DNA from: a bacterium Scap17
GTDB lineage: Bacteria; Pseudomonadota; Gammaproteobacteria; Pseudomonadales; Halomonadaceae
Assembly: GCA_013376735.1 (NCBI GenBank)
Contig: VINJ01000001.1
Coordinates: 3,720,001 to 3,784,000 of the forward strand
Length of the DNA stretch: 64,000 nucleotides
Direction of reading: 5' to 3'
Within the stretch, counting starts at the first letter, position 1. Every line of letters starts with the position of its first letter. The notes below the pieces were generated by a model. It ran no database searches and had not been told where the DNA came from. It saw only the letters and a list, made by a program, of their open reading frames with translations. Positions 39,145 through 52,410 of the stretch are shown here, piece after piece. Position numbers and translations under genes: made by a program.

Positions 39145-39728
39145 CAAGATAAACTCTCTAGGTAATGGGTGGAGGTGTAACGCGAGGGCAGAAATGAGTG
39201 CTTCGGATGATCCCTATCAGAATGTTCTGCCCTTGATCGCAATGGACAGCGCCTGACCGCACGACAGGGTTACAGCAGCTATCGTCAGTCGGGAAACTGC
39301 CTGAATGCAGCGCCTCACGGCGGTGCCCGTCACCGTCACTGATACACGCGAAGATACCTGTGCATCGCTCTGGTGACGTCGTGGCTCGTGATGCAGGTAA
39401 CTCCACATCAGTCGATGGAACCGGCCCTGTCAATGACGCGCGAAGCGCAGGCAATCGAAGGCCGTCAATGGGTGCGATATACGAAAAACAAGTCAATCGC
39501 ACTGTCAACAGTCTATCACGCCTCTTCCTGATGCGGCTGAGGCAACTCAGTGACAATCCTTCAACACTTTGCGGTAAATCGACAACGATCCAGGCAACGA
39601 CCGCAGCAACGATTCGGCGTGCCATCGCTGAGCAATCGTGGCATGAGTCGTCATCCAACGGCGGCCGCCTTACCCTCCTCCCCCACTGCCCACGCGGACC
39701 ATTCCCTCACCCTCTGGAACCCAGATGC
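39145..39728. other. Divergent region between the cold-shock gene and slyX
   Basis: 584 nt without a credible gene. It should contain promoters for both flanking genes. On the minus strand a TTGACA (39503-39508) is followed 18 nt later by TCGTAT and then TATATC, a possible but imperfect promoter that would give the cold-shock gene a ~340-nt leader. Cold-shock mRNAs often have long leaders. The 166-codon minus-strand frame across this region shows no start signal or protein-like composition. Confidence 0.4.
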
Positions 39729-39980
39729 ATGACAACCTCGACTGATCCCAACCTGGAAGCCCGACTGGAAGCACTGGAATCGCGCCTCGCGCATCAGGAT
39801 GACTGGCTCGAGACCCTCGATCGCACCGTCATCGCCCAGCAGCGCCAGATAGAGACCCTCGAGCGCCTCACCGCGCTGATGGCCAGCCAGCTACGCACCC
39901 TGCGCGAACAGCAAGGCGATGCAGACTCGACAGCACCTTTCAGTGCGCAGCCACACGACGAGCTGCCACCCCATTACTGA
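39729..39980 (+). CDS. slyX: SlyX family protein
   Basis: This 83-residue predicted coiled-coil protein has the SlyX pattern LEARLEALESRLAHQDDWLETLDRTVIAQQRQIE followed by RLTALMASQLRTL, and ends in the typical PPHY. The start MTTSTDPNLEA is the natural family start, and the open frame far upstream is not coding. SlyX function is unknown. In enterobacteria it lies beside slyD, which is not present here. Confidence 0.9.
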   Translation: MTTSTDPNLEARLEALESRLAHQDDWLETLDRTVIAQQRQIETLERLTALMASQLRTLREQQGDADSTAPFSAQPHDELPPHY

Positions 39981-40025
39981 GCCTCAGCCCTCCCAGCCAA
40001 GTCCTGACAGGGCCTTGAACGCAGG

Positions 40026-40054
40026 CCGGCCCCGCAGCGAGGCTGCGGGGCCGG
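40026..40054. terminator. Hairpin between slyX and trxB
   Basis: A 12-bp perfect stem (CCGGCCCCGCAG / CTGCGGGGCCGG) with a 5-nt loop lies between convergent genes. No T run follows on either strand. It is 12 nt from the 15-bp repeat array. Confidence 0.65.
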
Positions 40055-40065
40055 TCGGGCAGTGC

Positions 40066-40155
40066 TGAATCAGACTGTCTCGAATCAGAAAGTGCCGAAT
40101 CAGACACTCTCGACACAGATCGTGTCGACATGGATCGTGTCGAAATGGGCAGGAC
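40066..40155 (-). repeat. Six imperfect 15-bp tandem repeats after trxB
   Basis: Units start with CGAATCAGA or CGACACAGAT at 40066, 40081, 40096, 40111, 40126 and 40141. The first three share GAATCAGA and the next two share ATCGTGTCGA. The array fills the gap from 4 nt after the trxB stop codon to the slyX/trxB hairpin. Confidence 0.8.
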
Positions 40156-40159
40156 GATC

Positions 40160-41488
<1,329 letters not shown>

Positions 41489-42091
41489 TTACAGGCTGCT
41501 GGAGTGGCCTGCCAGGTACTTGGCAACACCTTCCGCGGTGTCCTTCATGCCTTCCTGACCTTCTTCCCAACCTGCCGGGCAGACTTCGCCGTTGGTCTGG
41601 TGGAACTGCAGGGCCTTGACCATACGGACCATCTCGTCGACGTTACGGCCCAGCGGCAGGTTGTTGACGACCTGGTGCTGGACGACACCCTCTTCGTCGA
41701 TCAGGAAGGAAGCGCGCAGAGCGACGCCAGCTTCCGGATGCTCGATGCCGTATGCCTGGGTGACTTCGTGCTTGACGTCAGCCACGATCGGGAAGCCGAC
41801 TTCACCGATGCCGCCAGCGTCCGGAGAGGTCTTGCGCCATGCGTGGTGAGTGAACTGGGAATCGATGGACACACCGATGACCTCGACGCCGAGTTCCTTG
41901 AACTTCGCCAGACGGTTGTCGTGGGCGATGATTTCAGACGGGCAAACGAAGGTGAAGTCCAGCGGCCAGAAGAACAGCACGCGCAGCTTGCCGTTGGAAT
42001 CAGACAGCTTGTAGTTGTCGACGATGGTACCGTCGCCCAGCACTGCTGCGGCTTCGAAATCCGGGGCCTGACGTCCGACCAATACGCTCAT
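41489..42091 (-). CDS. Typical 2-Cys peroxiredoxin (AhpC/Prx1 family)
   Basis: This 200-residue peroxidase has the peroxidatic Cys at about residue 50 in DFTFVCPSE and the resolving Cys at about 171 in EVCPAGW, plus a YLAGH-containing C-terminal tail. It reduces hydrogen peroxide and organic peroxides. No ahpF follows, and trxB is the next gene downstream, so the reductant is more likely thioredoxin or another system (inference). AGGAG lies 6 nt before the ATG; a longer 39-residue extension is unsupported. Confidence 0.93.
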   Translation of the reverse strand: MSVLVGRQAPDFEAAAVLGDGTIVDNYKLSDSNGKLRVLFFWPLDFTFVCPSEIIAHDNRLAKFKELGVEVIGVSIDSQFTHHAWRKTSPDAGGIGEVGFPIVADVKHEVTQAYGIEHPEAGVALRASFLIDEEGVVQHQVVNNLPLGRNVDEMVRMVKALQFHQTNGEVCPAGWEEGQEGMKDTAEGVAKYLAGHSSSL

Positions 42092-42352
42092 GGTGATCTC
42101 CTGAGGAATAATGATGATAAAGGCAGCGGACCGCCTTTGTGATGAATCGCCACACAGACTAATCGCCACGTGTGGCAGATGCCAAATGTTTGCTGCAATC
42201 GCCACCATAGAGATTGCCTATGGCAGCTCGATGACGCCAACAGCGAGTGTCGGGATCATAAGTGACCTCGCCCATAGAATACAGCATCTCCGGTACCCTG
42301 CCTTGGAAGCCAGCCACACACGGCGCTCACGTGATCACGCCGTAGGCGGTCA

Positions 42353-42715
42353 TCACAGCACGTCGTCATCCTGGCCGATATCCAGACCTTCGAGTTCCCC
42401 GCTGATCGGGTCGACCTGCTGGCGCACCTGAATCGGCTGACAGCAACGCTCGCAGTCGATGATGTTGGTCAGACTGCCCTCGTCCAGATCCAGAAACACC
42501 GTGAATGGCGTATCGCAGTAGGGACAGTGGATCTCCACCTCATGCAGCGCCTCATTGACCGGCCCCTCCTCATCGTCCAGCAGCTCATGACCCGGCCATT
42601 CATCGGACTGCCCCGAGGAATGCTCCGCCAGCCACTGCTCGACCGCCGCATCCAGAACCTCATCATCTTCCAACAGCTCGCCGGATTCGCTCGGCCTGCG
42701 CCCTTGATCGTTCAT
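42353..42715 (-). CDS. CPXCG-motif zinc-ribbon protein with acidic N-terminal extension
   Basis: This 120-residue protein starts MNDQGRRPSE, with GGAGG 5 nt upstream. The C-terminal half resembles the small CPXCG cysteine-rich family: IHCPYCDTPFTVFLDLDEG, then DCERCCQPI, giving Cys at about 64, 67, 88 and 91 for one zinc site. Usual members are only ~60 residues. The first ~60 residues here are strongly acidic (ELLEDDEVLDAAVEQWLAE, ELLDDEEG) and look like a lineage-specific addition. The function is unknown. It lies between a peroxiredoxin gene and acnA. Confidence 0.85.
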   Translation of the reverse strand: MNDQGRRPSESGELLEDDEVLDAAVEQWLAEHSSGQSDEWPGHELLDDEEGPVNEALHEVEIHCPYCDTPFTVFLDLDEGSLTNIIDCERCCQPIQVRQQVDPISGELEGLDIGQDDDVL

Positions 42716-43062
42716 GACAGCCTCCGTTGTGCCTGATGGTGAACGCGACGGACGTTGCGAGGGGCACCGTTTCAGATGCCATTGCATTGGATACCTCAGA
42801 GGCCGCATTCACGCCGCGCGAGAATCGTGACGGCATCCTCTATGGCAGCGAACGCGACGCAGGGTTCCTTGCTTCACACTACTCTCGATGATGGTGTGCG
42901 CTTGAATTCCTGTCACATGATGACCATAGCCTTATGTAGGCAATGATCCGCGACCTGGCAGTCGCTCTCGCGACGCGTCGCATCCGGCCACGGCACCTGA
43001 CGCGCCTGTTGGATGACACTTCAGCAGTCTGGCCGGTGAAGACAACGACAAGGAGGAGAATC
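42716..43062 (+). other. Upstream region of acnA
   Basis: These 347 nt lie between divergent genes. TTGAAT followed 17 nt later by CATAGC, and a TTATGT slightly downstream (around 42903-42938), are weak promoter candidates for acnA. No operator could be recognised. The frame that extends acnA upstream to 42943 has no ribosome-binding site. Confidence 0.35.
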
Positions 43063-45822
<2,760 letters not shown>

Positions 45823-45860
45823 CCCGCCAGCCGCTCACCGCAGCGCTGACTGCCACACAA

Positions 45861-45891
45861 AAGCCCCCGCAGGCATGGCCTGCGGGGGCTT
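45861..45891. terminator. Bidirectional terminator between acnA and maeA
   Basis: A 14-bp perfect stem (AAGCCCCCGCAGGC / GCCTGCGGGGGCTT) with an ATG loop is flanked by CAAAA and CTTCTT. It separates convergent genes and is well suited to both. Confidence 0.85.
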
Positions 45892-45940
45892 CTTCATTTA
45901 CGCAGTCTGTACCATGCGCTCAATGACGGCGCAGGCGCGA

Positions 45941-47620
45941 TCAGAATGCCTTGCGACGGTAGGCGCGGTAACGCGGCTGCCAGAAGTTCTTCTCGATGTT
46001 GGCCTGGATGATCTCGTCGCTGGAGGTCAGCGCCACACCATCGGTCTGGGCCTGACGCGCCACGTCGAAAGCGATCTGACGGCTGATATCCTGAATGTCG
46101 CCCAGTGACGGCAGCAGCGCGCCCTCGCCCTTCAGGACGATGGGAGCGTTGTTGGCCAGCGCGTTGGCGGCGGCCATCAGCATGTTGTCGGTGATGCGTG
46201 AGGCATTGGACGCCAGCACACCCAGACCGATGCCCGGGAAGATGTAGGCATTGTTGCACTGAGCGATCGCGTGGGTATGGCCATTGTGCTCGACCGGCGC
46301 AAACGGGCTGCCGGTGGCGACCAGCGCCTTGCCGTCGGTCCACTCGATGACTTCCGCCGGTGTCGCTTCGACGCGCGAGGTCGGGTTGGACAGCGGCATC
46401 ACCAGCGGGCTCTCGCAGCCGGCCTGCACGGCACGGATCACGTCTTCGCTGAACAGGCCACGTTGGCCGGACACACCGATCAGCACGCTCGGCTTGGCGG
46501 CCTTGACCACATCCAGCAGGCCGCGGTCACCGAAGTCGGCCACGCTGTCGACGTCGTGGGCCAGACGGCTCTGGAAGTCGTAGAGGCCTTCCATGTCGCT
46601 GGTCAGCAGACCGAAGCGATCGACCATGAAGACGCGCTTGCGGGCCTCGGCCTCGTCCATGCCTTCCTTGACCATCGCCACCACGATCATCTCGGCGATA
46701 CCGCAACCGGCGCTGCCGGCACCCAGGAAGGTGACGCGCTGGTCGGAGAGCTTCTCGCCCTTGGCCTTGCAGGCCGCCATCAGGGTCGCGACCACGACGG
46801 AGGCGGTGCCCTGGATGTCGTCGTTGAAGCAGCAGACTTCATCGCGGTAACGCTCGAGCAGCGGCATGGCGTTGGCCTGCGCGAAGTCCTCGAACTGGAT
46901 CATGGCCTTCGGCCAGCGACGCTTCACGGCAGTGATGAACTCGGCCACGAAGGCGTTGTAGTCATCACCGGTGACGCGCTCGTGGCGCCAGCCCATGTAG
47001 CGCGGGTCGTCGAGCAACTTCTGGTTGTTGGTGCCAAGATCCAGCGAGATCGGCAGGGTGTAGGCCGGGCTGATGCCGCCACAGGCGGTGTACAGCGACA
47101 GCTTGCCGATGGGGATGCCCATGCCACCGATGCCCTGATCGCCCAGCCCCAGGATACGCTCGCCATCGGTGACGACGATGACCTTGACGTTGTCCTTGGT
47201 CGCGGAGCGCAGGATGTCATCCATGTGCTCGCGGTCCGGGTAGGAGATGAACAGGCCGCGGTGGTTGCGGTAGATGTTGGAAAACTCCTCGCACGCCTGA
47301 CCGACGGTCGGGGTGTAGATGATCGGCATCATCTCCTCGAGGTGTTCCTCGATCACACGGAAGAACAGGGTCTCGTTGTCGTCCTGCACCGAGCGCAACA
47401 GGATGTGCTTGTCGAGGTCGGTGGCGCACTGCTGATACTGGCTGTAGACACGCGCGACCTGCTCTTCGATGCTCTCGACATTCTGCGGCAGCAAGCCCAT
47501 CAGATTGAAGCTGACACGCTCCTCGAGGCTGAAGGCACTGCCCTTGTTGAGCAGCGGCATCTCGAGCAGGCTCGGGCCGGCGTAAGGAACATACAGGGCG
47601 CGCTTGGAAGTATCCGTCAT
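45941..47620 (-). CDS. maeA: NAD-dependent malic enzyme
   Basis: This 559-residue protein (E. coli MaeA 565) oxidatively decarboxylates malate to pyruvate. It shows [19 protein letters not shown], the catalytic Tyr/Lys region, the metal-binding [17 protein letters not shown], and NAD-binding [14 protein letters not shown]. It lacks the phosphotransacetylase domain found in MaeB, so the NAD-linked single-domain form fits. The ribosome-binding site is weak. No regulator is adjacent. Confidence 0.94.
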   Translation of the reverse strand: MTDTSKRALYVPYAGPSLLEMPLLNKGSAFSLEERVSFNLMGLLPQNVESIEEQVARVYSQYQQCATDLDKHILLRSVQDDNETLFFRVIEEHLEEMMPIIYTPTVGQACEEFSNIYRNHRGLFISYPDREHMDDILRSATKDNVKVIVVTDGERILGLGDQGIGGMGIPIGKLSLYTACGGISPAYTLPISLDLGTNNQKLLDDPRYMGWRHERVTGDDYNAFVAEFITAVKRRWPKAMIQFEDFAQANAMPLLERYRDEVCCFNDDIQGTASVVVATLMAACKAKGEKLSDQRVTFLGAGSAGCGIAEMIVVAMVKEGMDEAEARKRVFMVDRFGLLTSDMEGLYDFQSRLAHDVDSVADFGDRGLLDVVKAAKPSVLIGVSGQRGLFSEDVIRAVQAGCESPLVMPLSNPTSRVEATPAEVIEWTDGKALVATGSPFAPVEHNGHTHAIAQCNNAYIFPGIGLGVLASNASRITDNMLMAAANALANNAPIVLKGEGALLPSLGDIQDISRQIAFDVARQAQTDGVALTSSDEIIQANIEKNFWQPRYRAYRRKAF

Positions 47621-47931
47621 GGCGAGACTCTTGAATCAGTGGGGACGACCTCACGCTCGGCAAGCTTCTCGGCATGCCGGCAGACAAGCGCAGCATGCCC
47701 GCTGAAGCACCGCAGAAGACCTGCTGGCAACCGGGCGTCCGAGGGACCTTTCGACGTGCAGTTTCCACGTGCGAACAAGGCATGATGATAGCACGCGCAG
47801 TGCTATCTCCGGCAGCCTGCGCAAGGTCGGCGTGCGTTGCGCAGACAAGGGTACTGCATGACGAGAAACGCCCCGCTCATCCCCCTGATGGGGAAGGAGC
47901 GAGGCGTTCGCGGTCACGTGCGAGGAATGGC
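47621..47931 (-). other. Gene-free stretch between the YeeE-family gene and maeA
   Basis: These 311 nt hold the terminator hairpin of the transporter gene (47867-47908) and probably the maeA promoter. No promoter could be assigned with confidence. Open frames crossing it on the plus strand are antisense to the transporter gene. Confidence 0.5.
47867..47908 (-). terminator. Hairpin downstream of the YeeE-family gene
   Basis: A long stem of about 19 positions has a TGAT loop. Two plus-strand C-A mismatches (47873/47902 and 47881/47894) become wobble pairs in minus-strand RNA; one further A-G mismatch remains. The next gene's stop codon is 24 nt away. Confidence 0.65.
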
Positions 47932-49176
47932 TCAAGCCAGATCGGCACGCGATGCCGGCTTGCGCGGCGCAAGGGCGAAGAAGGGACGCAGCTTCACGCC
48001 CAGCATGTTACCGGCGAAGGCCATCACCAGCCACAGCCAGCCATGCAGGCTACCGGAGGAGATGCCGCCGAAGTAGGCGCCGATGTTGCAGCCGAAGGCC
48101 AGGCGCGCGCCGTAGCCCAGCAGCAGGCCACCCAGCACGGCAGCCACCAGCGAGCGCAGCGGAATGTTCCACTTCGGTGCGAACTTGCCGGCCAGCAGCG
48201 CCGCCGCCAGCGCCCCCACCACGATGCCGATGTTCATTACCGTGGTGATGTCCGTGTAGAGCGGTGCCGCCAGTGCCTTGGCATTGCCCGCCGCCTGCCA
48301 GTAACCCCAGTCACTGACATCGAAGCCCAGTGTGGTGTAGACCTTGGTGCCCCACAGCGCGAAGGCCGAGGTGATCCCCCACGGACGCCCCGCCAGGGCC
48401 AGGGTGGCGAAGTTGAGCAGCGCCAGCGCCACGGCACCCGCCAGCAGTGGCCAGGGGCCGCGCAGGAAACGTGACAGGCCACGCGGCTGACTATCGGTCA
48501 CGGCGGCCTTCTCGAGCTCACCGTGACGACGCTTCTCCAGCGTGCGTGTCACCAGCACGATGATGGCGAACAGCACCAGGCTGACGATGATGCCGCCCAG
48601 TGCACCGAAGCTGTCCACCAGCGAGACGGCGGGCAGCGACGGCAGGCTCTGCCACCAGCTGAAGTGCGCGGTGCCGATCACCGAGCCGACGCAGAAGAAG
48701 ATCAGGGTGATCACCATGCGCGCATTGCCGCCACCGACGGTGAACAGCGTGCCCGAGGCGCAACCGCCACCCAGCTGCATGCCGAGGCCGAACAGGAAGG
48801 CGCCGACCACGACGGAGGTGCCCAGCGGCGAGACGAAGCCCGAGACGTCTTGCCCCCACAGGCTGCCCGCTGCCAATACCGGGAAGAACAGCACCACGGC
48901 GATCGCCAGCATCAGCATCTGCGCGCGCAGGCCGCGACCACGACGCTCGGTGATGAACACTCGCCAGGCGGAGGTGAAGCCGAAGGCCGCGTGATAGAGC
49001 ACCACGCCCAGCGCGCCACCGATCAGCAACAGCAGACCCTGGCGCCAGCCGGCGACCAGACTCAGCAGCACGGAGGCAATGACCAGCAGCCCACCCGCCC
49101 AGACGGCGCGAGGGTTGATGGTGGTAGACGGCTGGGCAGGCTCACTGGCCTTGCCCGGCATCGCGTGTTGACTCAT
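47932..49176 (-). CDS. YeeE/YedE family sulfur-compound transporter
   Basis: This 414-residue inner-membrane protein has about ten hydrophobic segments. The signatures of the YeeE/YedE (TsuA) family are present in both halves: QLGGGCASGTLFTVGGG and FGCNIGAYFGGISSGSLHGW, each with the conserved Cys used to pass thiosulfate through the pore in TsuA. It is full length (about 350-400 is usual). The small TusA-like partner (TsuB) that often follows is absent. Thiosulfate uptake is the best guess, but other reduced sulfur compounds are possible. AAGGGG lies 6 nt before the ATG. Confidence 0.87.
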   Translation of the reverse strand: MSQHAMPGKASEPAQPSTTINPRAVWAGGLLVIASVLLSLVAGWRQGLLLLIGGALGVVLYHAAFGFTSAWRVFITERRGRGLRAQMLMLAIAVVLFFPVLAAGSLWGQDVSGFVSPLGTSVVVGAFLFGLGMQLGGGCASGTLFTVGGGNARMVITLIFFCVGSVIGTAHFSWWQSLPSLPAVSLVDSFGALGGIIVSLVLFAIIVLVTRTLEKRRHGELEKAAVTDSQPRGLSRFLRGPWPLLAGAVALALLNFATLALAGRPWGITSAFALWGTKVYTTLGFDVSDWGYWQAAGNAKALAAPLYTDITTVMNIGIVVGALAAALLAGKFAPKWNIPLRSLVAAVLGGLLLGYGARLAFGCNIGAYFGGISSGSLHGWLWLVMAFAGNMLGVKLRPFFALAPRKPASRADLA

Positions 49177-49371
49177 GTCGTACCCCTTGTGTATTTAGCA
49201 TGCTTCGAGCATTGATGCGGCAAGCCTAACGCGTCGCTTTATAGCTGTGAATGAATTTCCAGCATGCTTTTCATTCCCTTCAGGTATATGCCTGACATCA
49301 CACCCCGGACGCCATCAGCCCGACAGCCCCGATGACGCCGCCCTCTGAAGCGACGGCGCCAGTAACAGAAA

Positions 49372-49399
49372 CCCCCGCCATCCGGGAAGATGACGGGGG
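49372..49399 (-). terminator. trpS terminator hairpin
   Basis: An 11-position stem (CCCCCGCCATC / GATGACGGGGG) has one plus-strand C-A mismatch (49378/49393), which is a U-G pair in minus-strand RNA. It is followed on the minus strand by GTTTCTGTT. Confidence 0.75.
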
Positions 49400-49425
49400 C
49401 CGATCGAGCAGCGTGGACAGGCGAC

Positions 49426-50439
49426 CTAGAGGAAGTTGCCCAGACCTACAGCGCGACGCAGACGCTCCATCATCGGTGCGGCCTCTTCACGGGCACGCTC
49501 GGCGCCACGCTTGAGGATCGCCTCGACGTGCGCCGGGTCTTCCATCAGCTCGACGTAACGCTCGCGCGGCGCCTTGAGGTGATCATTCAGGTATTCGAAC
49601 AGCTGGTTCTTGGCGTCGCCCCAGCCGATGCCGGCCGCGTACTGCTCACGCATGGCGGCGACTTCCGCCTCGGTGGCGAAGGCCGAATAGATCTGAAACA
49701 GCGAACAGGTATCCGGGTCCTTCGGCTCGCCCGGTTCCAGCGAGTTGGTCTTGATCTTGCGCACGCTCTTGAGCAGCTGCTTCTCGGTGCCGAACAGCGG
49801 AATGGTGTTGTTGTAGCTCTTGGACATCTTGCGGCCATCGAGGCCCAGCAGCAGCTGGGATTTCTCGTCGGTCACCGCCTCGGGCATGGTGAAGTAGTTG
49901 CCCTTGAAGAGGTGGTTGAAGCGTCCGGCCATGTCGCGCGCCATCTCGATGTGCTGGATCTGGTCACGCCCCACCGGCACCTTGTGCGCATTGAACATCA
50001 GGATGTCCGCCGCCATCAGCACCGGATAGCTGAACAGCCCCATGCTGATGCCGCGATCGAGATCCTCGATGCCCGCTTCCTCATTCTCGGCCACGGCGCC
50101 CTTGTAGGCATGCGCACGGTTCATCAAGCCCTTGGCGCACACGCAGTTGAGCAGCCACATCAGCTCCGGGATTTCCGGCACGTCCGACTGGCGGTAGAAG
50201 ATGGCATTGTCGGTGTCCAGACCCAGTGCCAGCCAGGTGGCGGCGATCTCACGACGCGATTCCTGCACGCGCTTCGGGTCCTGGCACTTGATCAGGGCGT
50301 GGAAGTCGGCGAGGAAGTAGAAGGACTGGACCGTCGGGTCCTGACTGGCTTCGATGGCAGGCTTAATGGCGCCGACATAGTTGCCGAGATGAGGGGTGCC
50401 GGTGGTCGTGATGCCGGTAAGAACGCGGGTCTTGGTCAT
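49426..50439 (-). CDS. trpS: Tryptophanyl-tRNA synthetase
   Basis: This 337-residue class I synthetase (E. coli 334) has the HIGH-like element in TGTPHLGNYVGA, the KMSKS motif in GRKMSKSYNNTIPLF, and MAADILMFNAHKVPVGRDQIQH in the tryptophan pocket. The start MTKTRVLTGIT matches the family. The upstream 39-residue extension is unlikely. Leader-peptide control was looked for and not seen. Confidence 0.95.
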   Translation of the reverse strand: MTKTRVLTGITTTGTPHLGNYVGAIKPAIEASQDPTVQSFYFLADFHALIKCQDPKRVQESRREIAATWLALGLDTDNAIFYRQSDVPEIPELMWLLNCVCAKGLMNRAHAYKGAVAENEEAGIEDLDRGISMGLFSYPVLMAADILMFNAHKVPVGRDQIQHIEMARDMAGRFNHLFKGNYFTMPEAVTDEKSQLLLGLDGRKMSKSYNNTIPLFGTEKQLLKSVRKIKTNSLEPGEPKDPDTCSLFQIYSAFATEAEVAAMREQYAAGIGWGDAKNQLFEYLNDHLKAPRERYVELMEDPAHVEAILKRGAERAREEAAPMMERLRRAVGLGNFL

Positions 50440-50638
50440 GGATGCACTTCTTGGGCGTCTGAGTCGGGAGGTCGTGCCGCAGGGCCGCACTCGCTCACAA
50501 TGGATCACGACAGGTCGCGGCAGCGCCCGCTCGAATCCCTCGAACGCCGCCACCATGACCTGTCGCTATATGTCCCACATCTTACCCTGAGGCGTGCAGC
50601 CTTCGTAAGGGCCGGCGCGCCCGGCTCACTCCTTCGCC

Positions 50639-51760
50639 TCAATCCTTCCCCAGTGCCTCGGCGAGTGCAGTGACGGGCATGTCGAAGGCCTCGCCGACTT
50701 CCGGCAGGATCAATTGCCCCGCATGCACATTGAGGCCCGCAGCAAAGTGGCTGTCCCGGCTCAGCACCTCGCGATAGCCGCCATTGGCGAGGCGCACGAT
50801 ATACGGCAGCGTCGCGCTGGTCAGCGCCTGGGTCGAGGTACGTGCCACCGCGCCGGGCATGTTGGCCACGCAGTAATGCACGATGCCATCCACCACGTAG
50901 GTCGGCTCGGCGTGGGTGGTCGCCTGGCTGGTCTCGAAGCAGCCGCCCTGGTCGATGGCGACATCCACCAGCACGGCGCCCGGCGTCATCTTGCGCAGAT
51001 GCTCGCGGCGAATCAGCTTGGGGGCCGCCGCCCCGGGCACCAGCACGGCACCGATGATCAATGCCGATTGCCGCACCGCTTCCTCCAGCGCCTCGGAGGT
51101 CGAGTAGACGGTACGAATCCGGCCCTGATAGCGATGGTCCAGCGTCTCGAGACGCGCCAGTGAGGTATCGAGAATCACCACCTCGGCGCCCAGCCCCAGC
51201 GCCATGCGTGCCGCGTTCTCCCCCACTACACCACCACCGATCACCGTGACCCGCGCCGGCGGCACACCGGGCACGCCGGGCAACAGCACGCCCATGCCGC
51301 CCTGCGCCTTCTCCAGTGCGTGCGCGCCGGCCTGGATCGCCATGCGTCCGGCGACACGGCTCATGGGTGCCAGCAGCGGCAGGCCTCCGTCGACATCCGT
51401 GATGGTCTCGTAGGCGATGGCCGTCACGCCGCTCTTCAGCAGGCCCTCGGTCAGCTCACGGGCGGCGGCCAGATGCAGATAGGTGAACAGGGTCTGGCCG
51501 CGGGCGAGCCGGGCAACCTCGGCAGGCTGCGGCTCCTTGACCTTGAGAATCAGCTCGGCGTCGCGAAAGACCCGCTCGACGTCCGACTCAAGACGCGCGC
51601 CCACACCCTGGTATTCGGCATCGGGGTAGCCACTGCCCTCCCCGGCGCCAGATTCGACGATCACCTCATGGCCCTGGGCGATCAGCTCACGCACACCGGC
51701 AGGCGTGAGAGCGACGCGATACTCGTGGTTCTTGATTTCCTTCGGCACGGCAATCTGCAT
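50639..51760 (-). CDS. ald: Alanine dehydrogenase
   Basis: This 373-residue NAD-dependent enzyme interconverts alanine and pyruvate plus ammonia. The family signatures are [20 protein letters not shown] at the start, KVKEPQ with the catalytic Lys region, [24 protein letters not shown] for NAD, and [26 protein letters not shown] is 6 nt before the ATG. No Lrp/AldR-type regulator gene is adjacent, unlike in many bacteria with inducible ald. Confidence 0.95.
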   Translation of the reverse strand: MQIAVPKEIKNHEYRVALTPAGVRELIAQGHEVIVESGAGEGSGYPDAEYQGVGARLESDVERVFRDAELILKVKEPQPAEVARLARGQTLFTYLHLAAARELTEGLLKSGVTAIAYETITDVDGGLPLLAPMSRVAGRMAIQAGAHALEKAQGGMGVLLPGVPGVPPARVTVIGGGVVGENAARMALGLGAEVVILDTSLARLETLDHRYQGRIRTVYSTSEALEEAVRQSALIIGAVLVPGAAAPKLIRREHLRKMTPGAVLVDVAIDQGGCFETSQATTHAEPTYVVDGIVHYCVANMPGAVARTSTQALTSATLPYIVRLANGGYREVLSRDSHFAAGLNVHAGQLILPEVGEAFDMPVTALAEALGKD

Positions 51761-51903
51761 GGTGAACTCCTTGCACTGCTGGCGGAATGCACTGACGTCA
51801 TCACGACGCCTGCTACAAGCACAGCAGACTCGTCAGCGTCTTGCCAATCAGATACCAGCAAGATTCACCAAAACACGCCAATGATGCAGTGGAATGCGAG
51901 GAA

Positions 51904-52410
51904 TCATCGCTGACTGACAGTTTCCTCACTCACCAGCGCCGCCGAATAGCATTCACGATAGGCCCCGGGCATGCGTCGGGCCCGTCCACTCGAGAGCTCG
52001 ATGCAGACAAAGCGCGTGCGCGCCTCCAGCAGCGTATGGCCATCCGAGCAACGGCGCAGCTGGAAACGACGCGTCAGACTCAGGCGACCATCGCAATCCA
52101 CCAGCCAGGTCGCCAGCATCAGCGAATCGCCAAGTCGTGCGCTGGCCAGATAGTCGATCTCGTGACGGTGTACTGCCATGCCGCGGTCCTGCTCACGGTA
52201 GTGCTCGATACCAAGCCCCAACGCTTCGGAGTGTGCCCAGCTGATGTCCTCCAGCCAGCGCACATACTCGGCATTGTTGACGTGACCATAACCATCCAGC
52301 GCCTTCTTCTTCACGCTGATCGGCAACAGGAACGGGCGTGGCAGTGCCCAGCCGGGGGAATCTTGCGTCAACGGCGGCGAGTCGCTCGCCTTCGGGGTGC
52401 CTTTGCTCAT
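51904..52410 (-). CDS. Acyl-CoA thioesterase, 4-hydroxybenzoyl-CoA thioesterase (YbgC-like) family
   Basis: This 168-residue hotdog-fold protein has the motif LDGYGHVNNAEYVRWLEDISWAH, where an Asp normally precedes the conserved GHVNN, and VHRHEIDYLASARLGDSL. The substrate cannot be told; it could be a cytosolic acyl-CoA housekeeping thioesterase. The 29 residues before the domain are Ser/Pro-rich. It overlaps the preceding DUF2007 gene by 4 nt (ATGA), so the two are co-translated. Confidence 0.82.
   Translation of the reverse strand: MSKGTPKASDSPPLTQDSPGWALPRPFLLPISVKKKALDGYGHVNNAEYVRWLEDISWAHSEALGLGIEHYREQDRGMAVHRHEIDYLASARLGDSLMLATWLVDCDGRLSLTRRFQLRRCSDGHTLLEARTRFVCIELSSGRARRMPGAYRECYSAALVSEETVSQR

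Noticed and set aside
39158-39658. 166-codon minus-strand frame upstream of the cold-shock gene
   Set aside because: No start signal, and the translation lacks protein-like patterning; more likely promoter/leader DNA.
42943-43062. Upstream extension of acnA
   Set aside because: The ATG at 43063 has AGGAGG at ideal spacing and the extension has no relation to aconitases.
50440-50638. trp-type attenuator upstream of trpS
   Set aside because: No Trp-rich leader peptide or alternative hairpins could be seen in the gap.
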